64,000 nucleotides of DNA from Begonia masoniana (taxonomy: Eukaryota > Streptophyta > Magnoliopsida > Cucurbitales > Begoniaceae), in assembly GCA_022432975.1 (NCBI GenBank), contig CM039509.1, forward strand, positions 20,181,432 through 20,245,431, in the 5' to 3' direction. The notes below the pieces were generated by a model that made no database searches, was not told the DNA's origin, and saw only the letters and a list, made by a program, of their open reading frames with translations. Each line of letters starts with the position of its first letter. Positions within the stretch are counted from its first letter, which is position 1. A program made the position numbers and the translations under genes. This document shows positions 23,891 to 34,130 of this stretch, in pieces.

Positions 23891-25534
23891 TTTGTCAGAA
23901 ACCATCCAATAGATGAAGTCTTAGGTGATCCTTCATTAGGAGTTAAGACTAAATCCTCTCTTAGGAATCTCTGTGCCAATGTGGCATTTATTTCTCAAAT
24001 AGAGCCTAAGAAGTTTGAGGAGGCCGAGGATGATGAGAATTGGATTTTAGCTATGCAAGAAGAGTTAAATCAATTTGAAAGGAGCAAGGTATGGGAACTT
24101 GTTCCACGGCCTAAGGATCATCCCATTATTGGAACCAAATGGATTTATAAGAATAAATTGGATGAAAATAGGATTGTTGTGAGAAACAAGGCTAGACTAG
24201 TTGCTAAGGGATACTCTCAAGAAGAGGGTATTGATTTTGAGGAATCTTTTGCCCCTGTAGCTAGATTAGAGTCAATTAGGATGCTTCTTGCGTTTGCTTG
24301 CTACAAAAACTTCACACTCTTTCAAATGGATGCAAAGAGTGCATTCTTAAATGGATATATTACAGAAGAAGTTTTTGTTGAGCAACCTTTAGGTTTTGAA
24401 GCTTTTGACAAACCCGACTATGTCTATAAGTTAAGGAAAGCTTTCTATGGTCCTAAACAGGCTCCTAGAGCTTGGTACGATAGGTTGAAGAATTTCCTTA
24501 AGGAAAGAAATTTCAAAAAAGGGAACTCTGATTCAACTCTATTTACCATGCAAAATGATAAGGATATTCTGTTAGTTCAAATTTATGTCGATGACATTAT
24601 TTTTGGATCAACAAATGTCAATATGTGTAATGAGTTTTCCTCCCTCATGCAAAGTGAATTTGAAATGAGTATGATGGGGGAGTTAAAATTCTTCTTAGGA
24701 TTCCAGATTAGTCAATCTCCTGATGGAATTTTCTTCTGTCAAGAAAAGTACATTAAGGAACTCCTTAAGAAGTTTGAATTAAAATCTGCTAAGTCGTCTA
24801 GAACTCCCATGAGTACCACTACTAAATTGGACAAGGATGAAAATAGTATAAGTGTGGATATCAAGAAATATCGTGGTATGATTGGTTCTCTGTTATATCT
24901 GACTGCTAGTAGGCCAGATATTCTATTCAGTGTCTGTCTTTATGCTAGATTTCAAGCTGCTCCTAAGGAATCTCACTTATCTGCTGTCAAAAGAATTTTC
25001 AAATATTTAAGTGGGACTCATGATTTAGGATTATGGTATCCAAAGGGCACATCTTTTGATCTGATAGGATATTCAGATTCTGACTATGCTGGTAGTCTAG
25101 TTGATAGGAAAAGCACCAGTGGAACCTGTCAGTTCCTTGGAGAATCTTTAGTTTCCTGGTATTCTAAGAAACAGAACTCTGTTGCATTATCAACTGCAGA
25201 AAGTGAATATATTGCTGCTGGCAGTTGCTGTGCACAAATGTTATGGATGAAACAGACCTTAGAAGACTATAATCTGTTTTATGATAGGATTCATATTCGG
25301 TGTGATAACACCAGTGTAATTAACATCTCTAAAAATCCTATTCAACATTCTAGAACCAAACATATTGATGTAAGATATCACTTCATCCGTGATCATGTTC
25401 AAAGAGGTGATATATCTTTAGAATTTGTCAATTCTGTTGATCAATTGGCCGACATCTTTACCAAGCCTTTGGATGAAAAGACATTCAATAATATTAGAAT
25501 AAGGCTAGGCCTCATTCGGGTTGAGAGAAACTAA
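23891..25534 (+). CDS. Sirevirus reverse transcriptase and RNase H (open, part of broken pol)
   Basis: This open stretch of more than 500 residues continues the integrase frame with no stop until 25532. The reverse transcriptase has [80 protein letters not shown] and the catalytic YVDD at 24584-24595. RNase H follows with [30 protein letters not shown] and the terminal [12 protein letters not shown] block. It ends GLIRVERN, as in related copia elements. All catalytic residues I can identify are intact, but the stops upstream mean it cannot be translated as part of a full polyprotein. Confidence 0.92.
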   Translation, partial: FVRNHPIDEVLGDPSLGVKTKSSLRNLCANVAFISQIEPKKFEEAEDDENWILAMQEELNQFERSKVWELVPRPKDHPIIGTKWIYKNKLDENRIVVRNKARLVAKGYSQEEGIDFEESFAPVARLESIRMLLAFACYKNFTLFQMDAKSAFLNGYITEEVFVEQPLGFEAFDKPDYVYKLRKAFYGPKQAPRAWYDRLKNFLKERNFKKGNSDSTLFTMQNDKDILLVQIYVDDIIFGSTNVNMCNEFSSLMQSEFEMSMMGELKFFLGFQISQSPDGIFFCQEKYIKELLKKFELKSAKSSRTPMSTTTKLDKDENSISVDIKKYRGMIGSLLYLTASRPDILFSVCLYARFQAAPKESHLSAVKRIFKYLSGTHDLGLWYPKGTSFDLIGYSDSDYAGSLVDRKSTSGTCQFLGESLVSWYSKKQNSVALSTAESEYIAAGSCCAQMLWMKQTLEDYNLFYDRIHIRCDNTSVINISKNPIQHSRTKHIDVRYHFIRDHVQRGDISLEFVNSVDQLADIFTKPLDEKTFNNIRIRLGLIRVERN

Positions 25535-25564
25535 GTTTATTCCTCTGCTGGAAATTCCTGAGTG

Positions 25565-25765
25565 TTAGATCATTTCCTTCAGTGATGGCATCGGTAGATG
25601 CTGAGTTTTCTCTAGGCATCGGAAGATGCATGTCTATCGGAAGGCATCGGTAGATGCTGTGTTCTTCAATAGGCATCGGAAGATGAATTCCTTAATCTAC
25701 CGACACGTGTGACCCATCGGGTTAACCTGTCCTACACGTGTGACTTCATCTCATCGGGCGATGCC
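25565..25765 (+). promoter_or_regulatory. CATCGG repeats and twin G-boxes upstream of the Sirevirus extra ORF
   Basis: GGCATCGG(T/A)AGATG occurs four times between 25587 and 25685. Two palindromic G-boxes (CACGTG at 25704-25709 and 25735-25740) follow, each in the context ACACGTGTGA. About 140 bp later, after a CT-rich leader, comes the likely ATG of the extra ORF (25880). The position suggests an internal promoter. CATCGG is also the complement of the CCGATG found in the LTR array. Confidence 0.55.
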
Positions 25766-25879
25766 TTTTTTTCATTTAAACTCTGCTTCTTTTCAAAGAC
25801 GCTTCACATTTTCGCGCTCTTTCAGAAAGTCTTCAGCCAGAAACCTCTCTCGCTCTCTCTAGATTTTTCATCCTCGTCA

Positions 25880-28015
25880 ATGTCTTCATCATCTCGCGCA
25901 GTTCCACAACCGGCCAAGAAGAAGGCCAAAGTCTCAGCTCGACCTCCTCGTGAGATTCCACGGGCAAAGGATTTTCCATCTCTGTTTTTCCTCACTAAAG
26001 CTGCTGAGCTACGATACCATGACGATTATAAGCATAAGTCTCTAATTCCCAGTCGAGGTATTTACTTTGACGACTTAGCTGGCCTGAATATTGTCGAACC
26101 CTTGACGAACCTCGGGTTGATAGGACTGTTTGATGTAGATTCTTATTATTACCCGGAAGCAATTAGGATGTTCTATGCCAATATGGTTTTCACTTCTGAT
26201 TTATCCATTATTAGGAGCTATGTGTATAACAAGCACATAGAGATTACACCTCAGTTTATCAATGCTCTTCTGGAGGTCCCGCATTTAGATAGCTGCCTTT
26301 ACAAGTTTGTGTCTGGCACTGAGCCCCCTTTCTTTGGTACTGCTGAGGGTCAAGATTTTTTAAAGAACATTGCTTTGGATTCCAACCAAACCCCTGATCA
26401 ATTAAAAGGCAAACATCTGACTGCAAGGGCCAGATTATTTCATCAGATGATAGGGTACAATATTGTTCCTAAGGGTGGTCATCATGATGAAGTAAGTGCA
26501 ATGGAGCTTTTTGTTCTGTTTGCAATTTACCTCAAGACCCCCTTCAATCTTGGCTATGTGGTTGTTCTAAGGATGATTCAGGCAGTATCATCAAGGGCTA
26601 CATCTTTTCCATACAACCTGCTTTTAATGAAGATCTTTGCTCAGCTTGAGGTTGTATTTCCAGAGGATGAAGATCTTGTCCGTCTTAAACCCTCCAATTA
26701 TTATTCCAAAACCACACTGAACAAAATGGGAATCAAGAGAACACGGACAGGGGCACTTGTCTTGGATGCTTCTAAGATTAATCCTGGTAAAACAGCAGTT
26801 GCCAGAAAAGGAAAGAGAGCACTTATTCTGCCAGAGGAATCAACTGCTGAAGGCGGGGATTACTCTGAAATACCAGCGTTTGTTAATTCCCCCTCTCAAT
26901 TACAGGCCTCTAGCTTCATACCTCCTCCTCTAGTGCGAAGGCGTCTTGCTCCTTCTTCAAGAGTTCATGCCTCAGAGGCCATCTCTGCTCCCTCTTTTGT
27001 ACCTCTTCCTATTCTTGTGAATCCTCCATCTCCTCCATATGCACACATTTTGCAAATTCTACTTCCTCCAAGTCCTCCTTCACCAGTCCAACCCTCTCCT
27101 CCACTCAAACCTTCTCCATCAGTCCAACTACTTCCTCCAGTCAAACTCTCTTCACCAGTCCCACCTTCTTCGCCAGTCCAACTCTCTTCGCCAGTCCAAC
27201 CCTCTTCGCCAGTTCAACCCTCTTCACCAGTTCAACTCTCCTCCCCTGTTCCACCACCCTCTCCAGTCCAACCAGCTCCACTAGCTTTAACTACTCCACT
27301 AGTTCAAGTCTCCTCACCAATTCCATCAGCTCCTCCTGCACCTCTAAAGACATATCAAAGGAGAGCTTACATAAGTGAGGACAAATTCTCTGATCTGCAG
27401 TCTTCCATTGCCCGCCTTGAGACTGCTCTCAGTTCCCTTGAAAGTAGGATTGAACAATCACTTGATGCCAAGCTAGCCAAGACTCGAAATGACATGAGCA
27501 AGGATTTAGATACCGGTCTTGGTTTGCTGTCTCTGAAAGTGGATGCTGATAGGCGTATGGTTGTCAGGGAACTTGACTCTTTCTGATCTTCAGTTGACGC
27601 CTTGAAACCTGTCCCTGAACCCGAACCATCTAGCTCAGTCAGTGTTCCTGAGGCTTGCTTTGAAGATCTTTTTCTTCCTTTTTCCTGGCCTGCAGTTTAT
27701 GAAGATGTGCGTTTCACGACACTAGATCTTCAGGAGACTGAATTTGCATTCTCTTCTCCTGATGCTTCTACTGCTGCTCCTCCAGTCGACACTCCTCCAT
27801 GTATGGACATGGTGGTGTATCAAGGCCCCTCTCCATCTGCTACACCTCAGCCAGTGACTACTCCATGCCTGGCACTCGTGCCTTATCAGCCCCCTCTCTC
27901 TGTAGATATTCACTCACTTCCAACACTTGTAGATGTTTATCTTAATTCAAACTGTGAAGTGCCTGCTTGGATTAGCCAAGCTTTTTGGTCACATTTTGTA
28001 GCTTTCTTTAAATAA
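25880..28015 (+). pseudogene. Sirevirus extra 3' ORF (envelope position; plant transposon protein type), one in-frame stop
   Basis: One frame runs from 25709 to 28015 with a single TGA at 27584. I prefer the ATG at 25880 (MSSSSRAVPQ), because the earlier ATG lies in a G-box and the stretch between looks like a leader. The N-terminal part is basic (PAKKKAKVSARPPRE). A roughly 270-residue globular part follows (FPSLFFLTKAAELRYHDDYK, LIPSRGIYFDDLAG, IRMFYANMVF, YNKHIEITPQFINALLEVP), which I associate with the family called putative plant transposon protein. A long Pro/Ser-rich region with PSSPVQ-type repeats (about 27030-27340) and a coiled-coil-like segment (about 27400-27560) come next. No signal peptide or membrane segment is evident, so an envelope role is not supported by sequence. 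Its function is unknown. Confidence 0.82.
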
Positions 28016-28129
28016 AAGTCTTGATTTCTTGTATACACATTTCTTGATTTTCTAATGCAATTACTCTGCTGGTTTTTCTGCTTTGTTTTAAACCTTTTTT
28101 TCTAATTGCTTGTTTTTGATAATGTCAAT

Positions 28130-28328
28130 GGGGGAGAATACATTTGATTTATATTTGGATATGCATATGGAATTAGTTACTATGTTTTTTTTGTGCTTGC
28201 ATATTTTGGCAATCTGGATATATGCATGTTTATGGATAATATGCACTTACTATGGGGGAGCTAGGATTATGGGGGAGAACAATTACTTAATCAAATTTAT
28301 ATTTTGTCATCATCAAAAAGGGGGAGAT
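28130..28328 (+). promoter_or_regulatory. Multiple polypurine tracts before the Sirevirus 3' LTR
   Basis: GGGGGAG occurs at 28130, 28254, 28271 and in AAAAAGGGGGAGAT (28315-28328), the last directly abutting the 3' LTR. Several purine tracts in this place are a described Sirevirus hallmark; the last one is the likely primer for plus-strand synthesis. Confidence 0.88.
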
Positions 28329-29667
28329 TGTTGACTTAAATGGGTTTTTAAGTCTAAACTTGTTTTTGATGATGTATTTAATGATAAATATGTAATTTGA
28401 TCATGTTTATAAAATGAGATTATTGAATTATGCCTTTGATTTTTAATCCTTTGGAAATACCCTTGAAAAAGGTATTTTAGTGTCTAATAATATTGGTTGA
28501 GTGTACAAGGCATCTGCCGATGAAGCTTAAGACTTGCTCATATCGATGAAGTTTAAGTTACATCTGCCGATGAAGCTCAAATTGCTCATGCCGATGAAGT
28601 TTAAGTTACATCTGCCGATGCCGATGAAGCTCAAGTTGCTCATGCCAATGAAGTTTAAGTTACATCTACCGATGAAGCTCAAGTTGCTCATGCCGATAAA
28701 GTTTAAGTTACATCTGCCGATGAAGCTCAAGTTGCTCATGCCGATGAAGTTTAAGTTACATCTGCCGATGAAGCTCAAGCTGCACATGCCGATGAAGCTC
28801 AAGACTTGCTCCTGCCGATGGCCTTTCAAGATGCTTCAGCCGATGGGCTTTCAAGATACTTCTGCCGATGGAATTTTAAGGTGCATCTGCCGATAACATT
28901 TCAAGCTACACATACCGACAGTGTTAAAGCTTCACATGCCGATAACTTTCAAGCTTCACCTGCCGATTGTTTAAAGCTGCTTCATCCGGTGATCTTCCGC
29001 CAGAATTTAAAATAGCCGCGAAGCTACAGTGACGTTGTTTTCAGCATTAACTCCAAATCTTTAATGGCGACGACGACTTGCAACTACAGACGGCAACGGC
29101 TACCTGAAATTGTACGAAAGCTGCTCCAACGGTAACAAGGTTTCTATTATTGGATAAGGAGCATTGAAGTCAAGCTGATTCTGAAGACAGAGTATTTAAG
29201 CCGAGGTTAGAGCCCAAAGATACAACTTTTGCAATTTGAATTACTGAGCCCTAACTTGCGAAATCATTCATACTCTGTAACTCTATCTACTCTCCTCTCA
29301 GATTCAAAACTTGAGATTTATTCCGTGAGAGAGTTTAGACTATGACATATATTTTTACTCATTCAAAATCTGTAAAGGCTGTGGATTATCACCCGCGAAG
29401 TATAATCCTGTATTGTAAAGGCAGTTGATCGGAGCCCGGAATTTCGATCTGATTATTCTCGAGGAGAAGGTTAAGGATCTTCAAGGGGTGAACCTTGAAG
29501 CGTGGATGTAGGCTAGGCTGAGCCGAACCACGTAAAAACTTCTGTGTTGGTTTTTTCTTTCTCTTTCTTTTTACTTTTACTAATTGTTTGCTTGCTGTTA
29601 GCTTAAGAGATATTAAGAAATTAAAAAGGTCTAATTCACCTCCCTCTTAGACAATCTCGATCCTACA
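28329..29667 (+). repeat. Sirevirus 3' LTR (1339 bp, short array)
   Basis: Starts TGTTGACTTAAATGGG and ends GATCCTACA, followed by the CCCTT duplication. It holds only about 12 clear 24-bp monomers (about 28520-28806) plus the diverged monomer tail to about 28985. Its non-array sequence closely matches the 5' LTR. Confidence 0.95.
28500..28985 (+). repeat. 24-bp minisatellite in the Sirevirus 3' LTR
   Basis: Same GATGAAG monomers as at 18525-20035, with a few substitutions. The diverged tail is almost the same in both LTRs, while the homogeneous part is about 1 kb shorter here. Confidence 0.92.
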
Positions 29668-29672
29668 CCCTT

Positions 29673-29731
29673 CTCCGACAAAAGACAATTAAAAAGAAAC
29701 CCCTAATGCTACGATTGTTCAGCCATCAACA
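29673..29731 (-). repeat. Gypsy B 5' LTR, part 2
   Basis: Continuation of the LTR broken at 18362 by the Sirevirus. On the minus strand it would start TGTTGATGG at 29731. The outer boundary is inferred. Confidence 0.5.
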
Positions 29732-30054
29732 AGAAAGTAAAGAAACTACTAAGAAATAAACTAGATGATCGATTACATCAAATTGTTCAAAGAAGACATT
29801 GGCTCCTTCTTCAAGTTTGGTTTGGGCTTGAGGATGCTCCCATGTCAACAAGTGCGAAGGTCTCTCCTTGTCTTGTGTGCTCTGCTCAAACTCCATTTGG
29901 ACTTCAATTTTATCACCTATAAAATGAGTACACAAATTAGATAAACTCTTGGTATGTGACTAAGTGGTTGCTCCCCTTGGCACATTAGACATCCTTAGGT
30001 TGATGCCACAGTGTTCCAAAGGCAATGCCTCAACATTAATTATGCCCCAACTTT
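29732..30054 (-). pseudogene. Pol tail of a further minus-strand gypsy copy
   Basis: On the minus strand a decayed frame contains SHTKSLSNLCTHF and then an acidic stretch with WEHPQAQTKLEEGA. It resembles the end-of-pol block at 8562-8822 (RSQTKAQALSNLF). It sits just upstream of the gypsy B 5' LTR, as expected if gypsy B and another copy share an LTR in tandem. Confidence 0.6.
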
Positions 30055-31289
30055 GTTAAGGTTATTCCTTAGCTTTTTGAACGACGCGATGTTTTTATGA
30101 TTAAATTTTGAATTATGTTATTTTTCTTAATATACTGTATAATGTTACACTATTACACTATGACACAACATTTTATCATTGTATGAATAAATTTATTAAA
30201 TAGTGAAATGAATAATCATTGCAAGAATAACATTAAATGCATTACCATTGCATTTTTATATGATGATACATGCATCATCTGTATAAGATTTGAAGCTACG
30301 TGATTAGTTTGCATTAATCACTATGTTATGAGGTGTGCAGTGTGTTGATCCATGTAGCAGAAAGAAGATCAACTAAATGTCCTACTTGAAAGCAAAATCC
30401 TAAAATCTCATGAGATAGCAGAGATTGTGCGATGTGATTCTGTTAAGCCTAGCTTTGTGTGGTGGATTACATATTAGAGTGATGACATATGTTATATCAC
30501 TCATTTCATATTGACACAGACTCAGTATGTTAATATGGATATAAAAGGTAAAGTAAAGTGACGTTACTATTTGCTGTTGCATTAGAGTGTTAGGACCATA
30601 TTCATAGCATTGATCCACAATAGATTGTTTATTGTGGAGATTATGGGTGTGTTAGGCACACGATCACTATTTTCGATTGTGTCATGCACGCATAGATTGA
30701 TATATATATTTATTTAAATCTGAACGAGTTGAGATTGACTTACTGAGCTTCATGTTAGCTCACTTACTGGAATTTCTGTCTTTTGCTGATATCGATGACA
30801 ATGACCAACGGAAAAGTGGAAGTCAAATGTGGATTGAGCTAGTGTGAAAGAGTCACATTTGGCAAGGTAGGTCAGTAGTTTCTGCCTAGACGATCTCACG
30901 TTCACTGATCCACTATTTATGTTTTTCTTAGGTGCGGATGTAGAGTTGTGAGTCTGTATATATGTTGCTGAAAGTCTGTACATTTCATTTAGACATTGTA
31001 TATTATCTTATATATATCGTAGTCTGTTTATAGGCACTTACATAGGCCCATATGTGATTACTTCTAGTGTCTTCTCATTCACGTAGCAATTATTAAATAA
31101 GCAAAAAAAATTATAATAATTTTTGTATAACAAAATATGAATCAACTCATATCAAGTTTGAAATCTCATTTTAAGATACCAAATTTAATGTGAGTTGATG
31201 GTATTATGCAGAAGTTGATCGTTAGTGAATAAGGTAAATCTTCTCACTTTGAAAATCCATAAGGCATAATCCGCTCCTAGGTTTTGACA
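30055..31289 (+). repeat. Candidate 5' LTR of a decayed plus-strand gypsy element
   Basis: Non-coding, AT-rich, starting TGTTAAGGTTATTCC and ending TTTTGACA directly before a degenerate primer-binding site. The partner LTR is not in the window, so the left boundary rests on the TG start and on where the minus-strand pol tail ends. Confidence 0.5.
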
Positions 31290-32913
31290 GCTTGTTATCA
31301 GAGCATTATCAAGTGTTTAGTGAGAATTAGTGGGAAAATGGGTTTAGATGTGAAATTATGGGTGAGCACGATACTTATGTGGCTGAAGAATTACTGAAAC
31401 AGATTTAGAAGAAGTTTGTATTAGCTGGAGTGCGAGGTGAACTAAAGATTAACTTGGTTATGAGTCAATTTAAGGAGAAACTTGACCAATGGTGGGACCA
31501 TGTGAGGGAGTCTTAACGAGAACCCGCAACACGGAATCAGGTTAAAATGATATGCCATTGAGACAAAAGAACATGATAGTGGTAGATTATGAGACCAAAT
31601 TTGAGGAATTATCAAAATATGTGAGTCATTTTCTGCCATATGAGAGTACGAAAGCTTTTAAGTTATGACAAGGACCGCAACTTTCTAGTTGTAGTCGACT
31701 AGTAGCACTAAGACTCACAACGTAGCATAAAATTGTTGAGTGTGCTATCTTGTTAGAACAAGAACTAGACCTTCAATTTTTTTAAACTAAAACAAGAAAT
31801 GAAGATTAGAAAATAAAATAATAGTAGCTGTGGAAGTAGCACTTAACAAGAAGAAATCTAAATCAGCTCCACGGAACTCCAGATTCTGGAAATTTAAGAA
31901 GGAAAAAGGAGAGAGCAATGGTGCTTCCTCAAGGACGATCTTGGTAGCGTCGGTGTTTCCATTGTGGGCAATTTGTAAAAGGAATGATTGTCTGAAAAGA
32001 GCTGCAGAGGAGCTCCAGGCTTCAAGAGAGTCAGCATTTCAGTACTCTTGATACACCTTCATCCTGCATCAGGCCAAGTCAAGCAAGATCTAATAGACTT
32101 GCAGGCGGATATCATTTTTCAATGGAACAATAGATGGGAGTATATGTGTTTGGTCGTCCTGATTAACAAAACGATGAAGCCCCAATCAAGGTTCGCTTTT
32201 GATAATTTTATTCTGAAGTTACAATTTTTTATTTGGGTGCTTCTAATTCATGAATTGTCGATTTGGGTGCTTCTGATTCATTTATATCTGAGTTAATTGT
32301 TGCTACATGTGGATTACAAATTGTACCCCTATCATGTGCATTATATGTTAAATGACCCCTAAGAGTTTATTTAGTGGTTAGTCAAGGTTGAATATCTTGT
32401 GTGATTAAATATGGTGAACGTGCGATTATGATAGATCTAATTGTGACGTCGGTGCACAAGTTTGATGCAATACTGGGGATGAATTGATTGTGTGAAAACC
32501 AAATAATCATGAACTTATACTTATCTTGTTTAAAAATTACATCTCGTCTTGTTAATGGATAAGCATTTTCTTTTTATGGTGAAACAAGTACTTATAGACC
32601 TCAAGCTTCTTTGGATCCATTTCAGTTCAGTAAATGACTAGCAAATTTAGTAGTCGAACTTGCAGACAAAGAACCCAATACATCTGTCAGTTTGGCTCAG
32701 GAATATATAAATGTGTTTCTTGAATAGTTGCCTTGCCTACCTCCAAACAGAGTGATAGAATTCTCAATTGATATTTACCCATGTACGAATTCTATTTCCA
32801 TTGCTTAACATCGTATGACTCCAGTTAAATTGAAAGAATTAAAAGCTTAGCTGTAGGATTTGTTGAATGAAGATTTTATGAGACCCAACACATCTCCTTG
32901 AAGTGTTGTTTCA
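31290..32913 (+). pseudogene. Decayed plus-strand Ty3/gypsy gag-protease-RT (part 1)
   Basis: A primer-site-like TTGTTATCAGAGCATT occurs near 31293. Gag traces follow (PLRQKNMIVVDYETKFEELS near 31555; a zinc-knuckle trace CFHCGQF near 31950). A protease-end trace (FDAILGM near 32461) comes next. Then comes the start of reverse transcriptase near 32700-32910, with LPCLPPNRVIEFSIDIYP and HRMTPVKLKELKA readable around several stops. It is cut at 32913 by a mini-copia and resumes at 34045. It is clearly much older than the other elements. Confidence 0.75.
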
Positions 32914-32918
32914 TTATC

Positions 32919-34039
32919 TATTAAACCATGATCAAACCGTTGGCTGCATTGAACCGGCTCTGGTTCAATATTCTGTTATATCAAATTTGTATGAGATCTC
33001 TGTGTGTGTTTCGCGTGTGTTTCTCTCTCTATTTTTTCAGCCTTATAAATCCCTGTAAAACAACGTAATATCTATGAATGAAAATACAATTTCTACATAA
33101 AACTTTCTTTTCTCTCATGGTATGAGAGCCTTGATCCTCTCTGCAATTTTTCTTCACCGAATACAGAAGCATTCTCGGTGCTCTACAATACTGCACTATC
33201 ACAAGACCGGATATCTCTTTTGCTGTCAACAAACTTTGTCAGTTCATGCATTCTCTAACTGATTTCCACATGCAATCGGTCAAGCGTGTTCTGCGTTATT
33301 TAAAAGGCACCGCTCACTTCGGCATCTTCCTTCAACAAAGTTCTGATCATGCCCTGTTCTGTTACACGGATGCTGACTGGACTTCGTGCCTGGATGACCG
33401 TCGCAGCACCAGCGGATATTGTGTATTCCTTGGGCATAATTTGATCTCCTAGTCGTCGTCCAAGCAGCGAGCTGTCTCTCGTTCCAGCACTGAGTCTGAA
33501 TACCGTGCTTTGGCAAACGGTGCTGCTGAACTTTTATGGATTCAATCATTACTCTCCGAATTGCGTCTTTCTCCTTCTTCGCCTCCTATTATGTACTGTG
33601 ACAACATCAGTACCCTTAGCATTGCCTCTAACCCGGTTCTTCACAATCGCTCCAAGCATGTCGAAATCGATCAACACTTTGTCCGGGAAAAAGTTAAAGC
33701 TGGCTTGTTAACGCTTGCCTACACCTCTTCTGTTGATCAACTTGCAGATTGCCTCACCAAACCTCTGGTGTCTCACCGGTTTCAGGAGCTGCGTACCAAA
33801 CTCACGGTCCTTCCAAGACCGCTTCGTTTGCGGGGGGATGTTAAACCATGATCAAACCGTTGGCTGCATTGAACCGGCTCTGGTTCAATATTCTGTTATA
33901 TCAAATCTGTATGAGATCTGTGTGTGTGTTTCGCGTGTGTTTCTCTCTCTGTTTTTTCAGCCTTATAAATCTCTCTGTAAAACAACGTAATATCTATGAA
34001 TGAAAATATAATTTCTACAGAAAACTTTCTTTTCTCTCA
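32919..34039 (+). mobile_element. Mini Ty1/copia deletion derivative, TSD TTATC
   Basis: A 1121-bp element flanked by perfect TTATC duplications (32914-32918 and 34040-34044). It has LTRs of 199 bp (32919-33117, first bases TA where the partner has TG) and 201 bp (33839-34039). A primer site TGGTATGAGAGCC lies at 33118-33130 and a GCGGGGGGA purine tract at 33830-33838. The interior is only 721 bp and keeps just the end of reverse transcriptase and RNase H. Gag, protease, integrase and most of the reverse transcriptase are absent. It interrupts the decayed gypsy reverse transcriptase, whose frame continues on the right side. Confidence 0.93.
33185..33851 (+). pseudogene. Truncated copia RT end plus RNase H of the mini element
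   Basis: The frame begins directly in ITRPDISFAVN, the segment after the copia reverse transcriptase. It continues with the VKRVLRYLKGTAHFGIFL, YTDADWTSCLDDRRSTSGYC and STESEYRALANGAAELLW blocks and the terminal QLADCLTKPL block, overlapping the 3' LTR at its end. An in-frame TAG at 33450 sits where relatives have a tryptophan (LISWSSKKQ-type), consistent with G to A. It lacks the YVDD motif and cannot be active. Confidence 0.88.
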
Positions 34040-34044
34040 TTATC

Positions 34045-34130
34045 TGTTAAAAATAAAGATGGAATTCTATGAATGTGTATAGATTATATACAATTAAAGG
34101 AGGCGACAACTTCAGGAACTCTCTATTTAT
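34045..34130 (+). pseudogene. Decayed gypsy RT, part 2
   Basis: After the mini-copia the sequence continues SVKNKDGI, then MCIDYIQLK. This corresponds to the VKKKDGS and CIDYRQLN blocks that follow SPWGAP in gypsy reverse transcriptase. The similarity fades after about 34130. Confidence 0.72.

Larger units (their letters stand above)
18363..29667 (+). mobile_element. Sirevirus-type Ty1/copia element with an extra 3' ORF, TSD CCCTT
   Basis: Complete 11,305-bp element flanked by perfect CCCTT duplications (18358-18362 and 29668-29672). The order is 5' LTR (18363-20719), primer-binding site, gag, protease, integrase, reverse transcriptase and RNase H, extra ORF (25880-28015), several purine tracts and 3' LTR (28329-29667). 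Sirevirus identity rests on three things: the copia domain order, a long gag with zinc knuckle and coiled coil, and an extra downstream ORF with repeated GGGGGAG tracts before the 3' LTR. Multiple purine tracts and an envelope-position ORF are known Sirevirus traits. Outside the arrays the LTRs differ by roughly a dozen bases over about 680 bp, so the insertion is fairly young. Gag and pol are broken by a 61-bp duplication, a frameshift and several stops. Confidence 0.95.

Noticed and set aside
25880..28015. Calling the Sirevirus extra ORF an envelope protein
   Set aside because: Its position is that of env-like ORFs, but I see no signal peptide, membrane anchor or cleavage site, and the globular part resembles a plant transposon protein family.
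28527..28896. Short repetitive frames on both strands over the Sirevirus 3' LTR array
   Set aside because: They are translations of 24-bp repeats, again a multiple of three, without a gene context.
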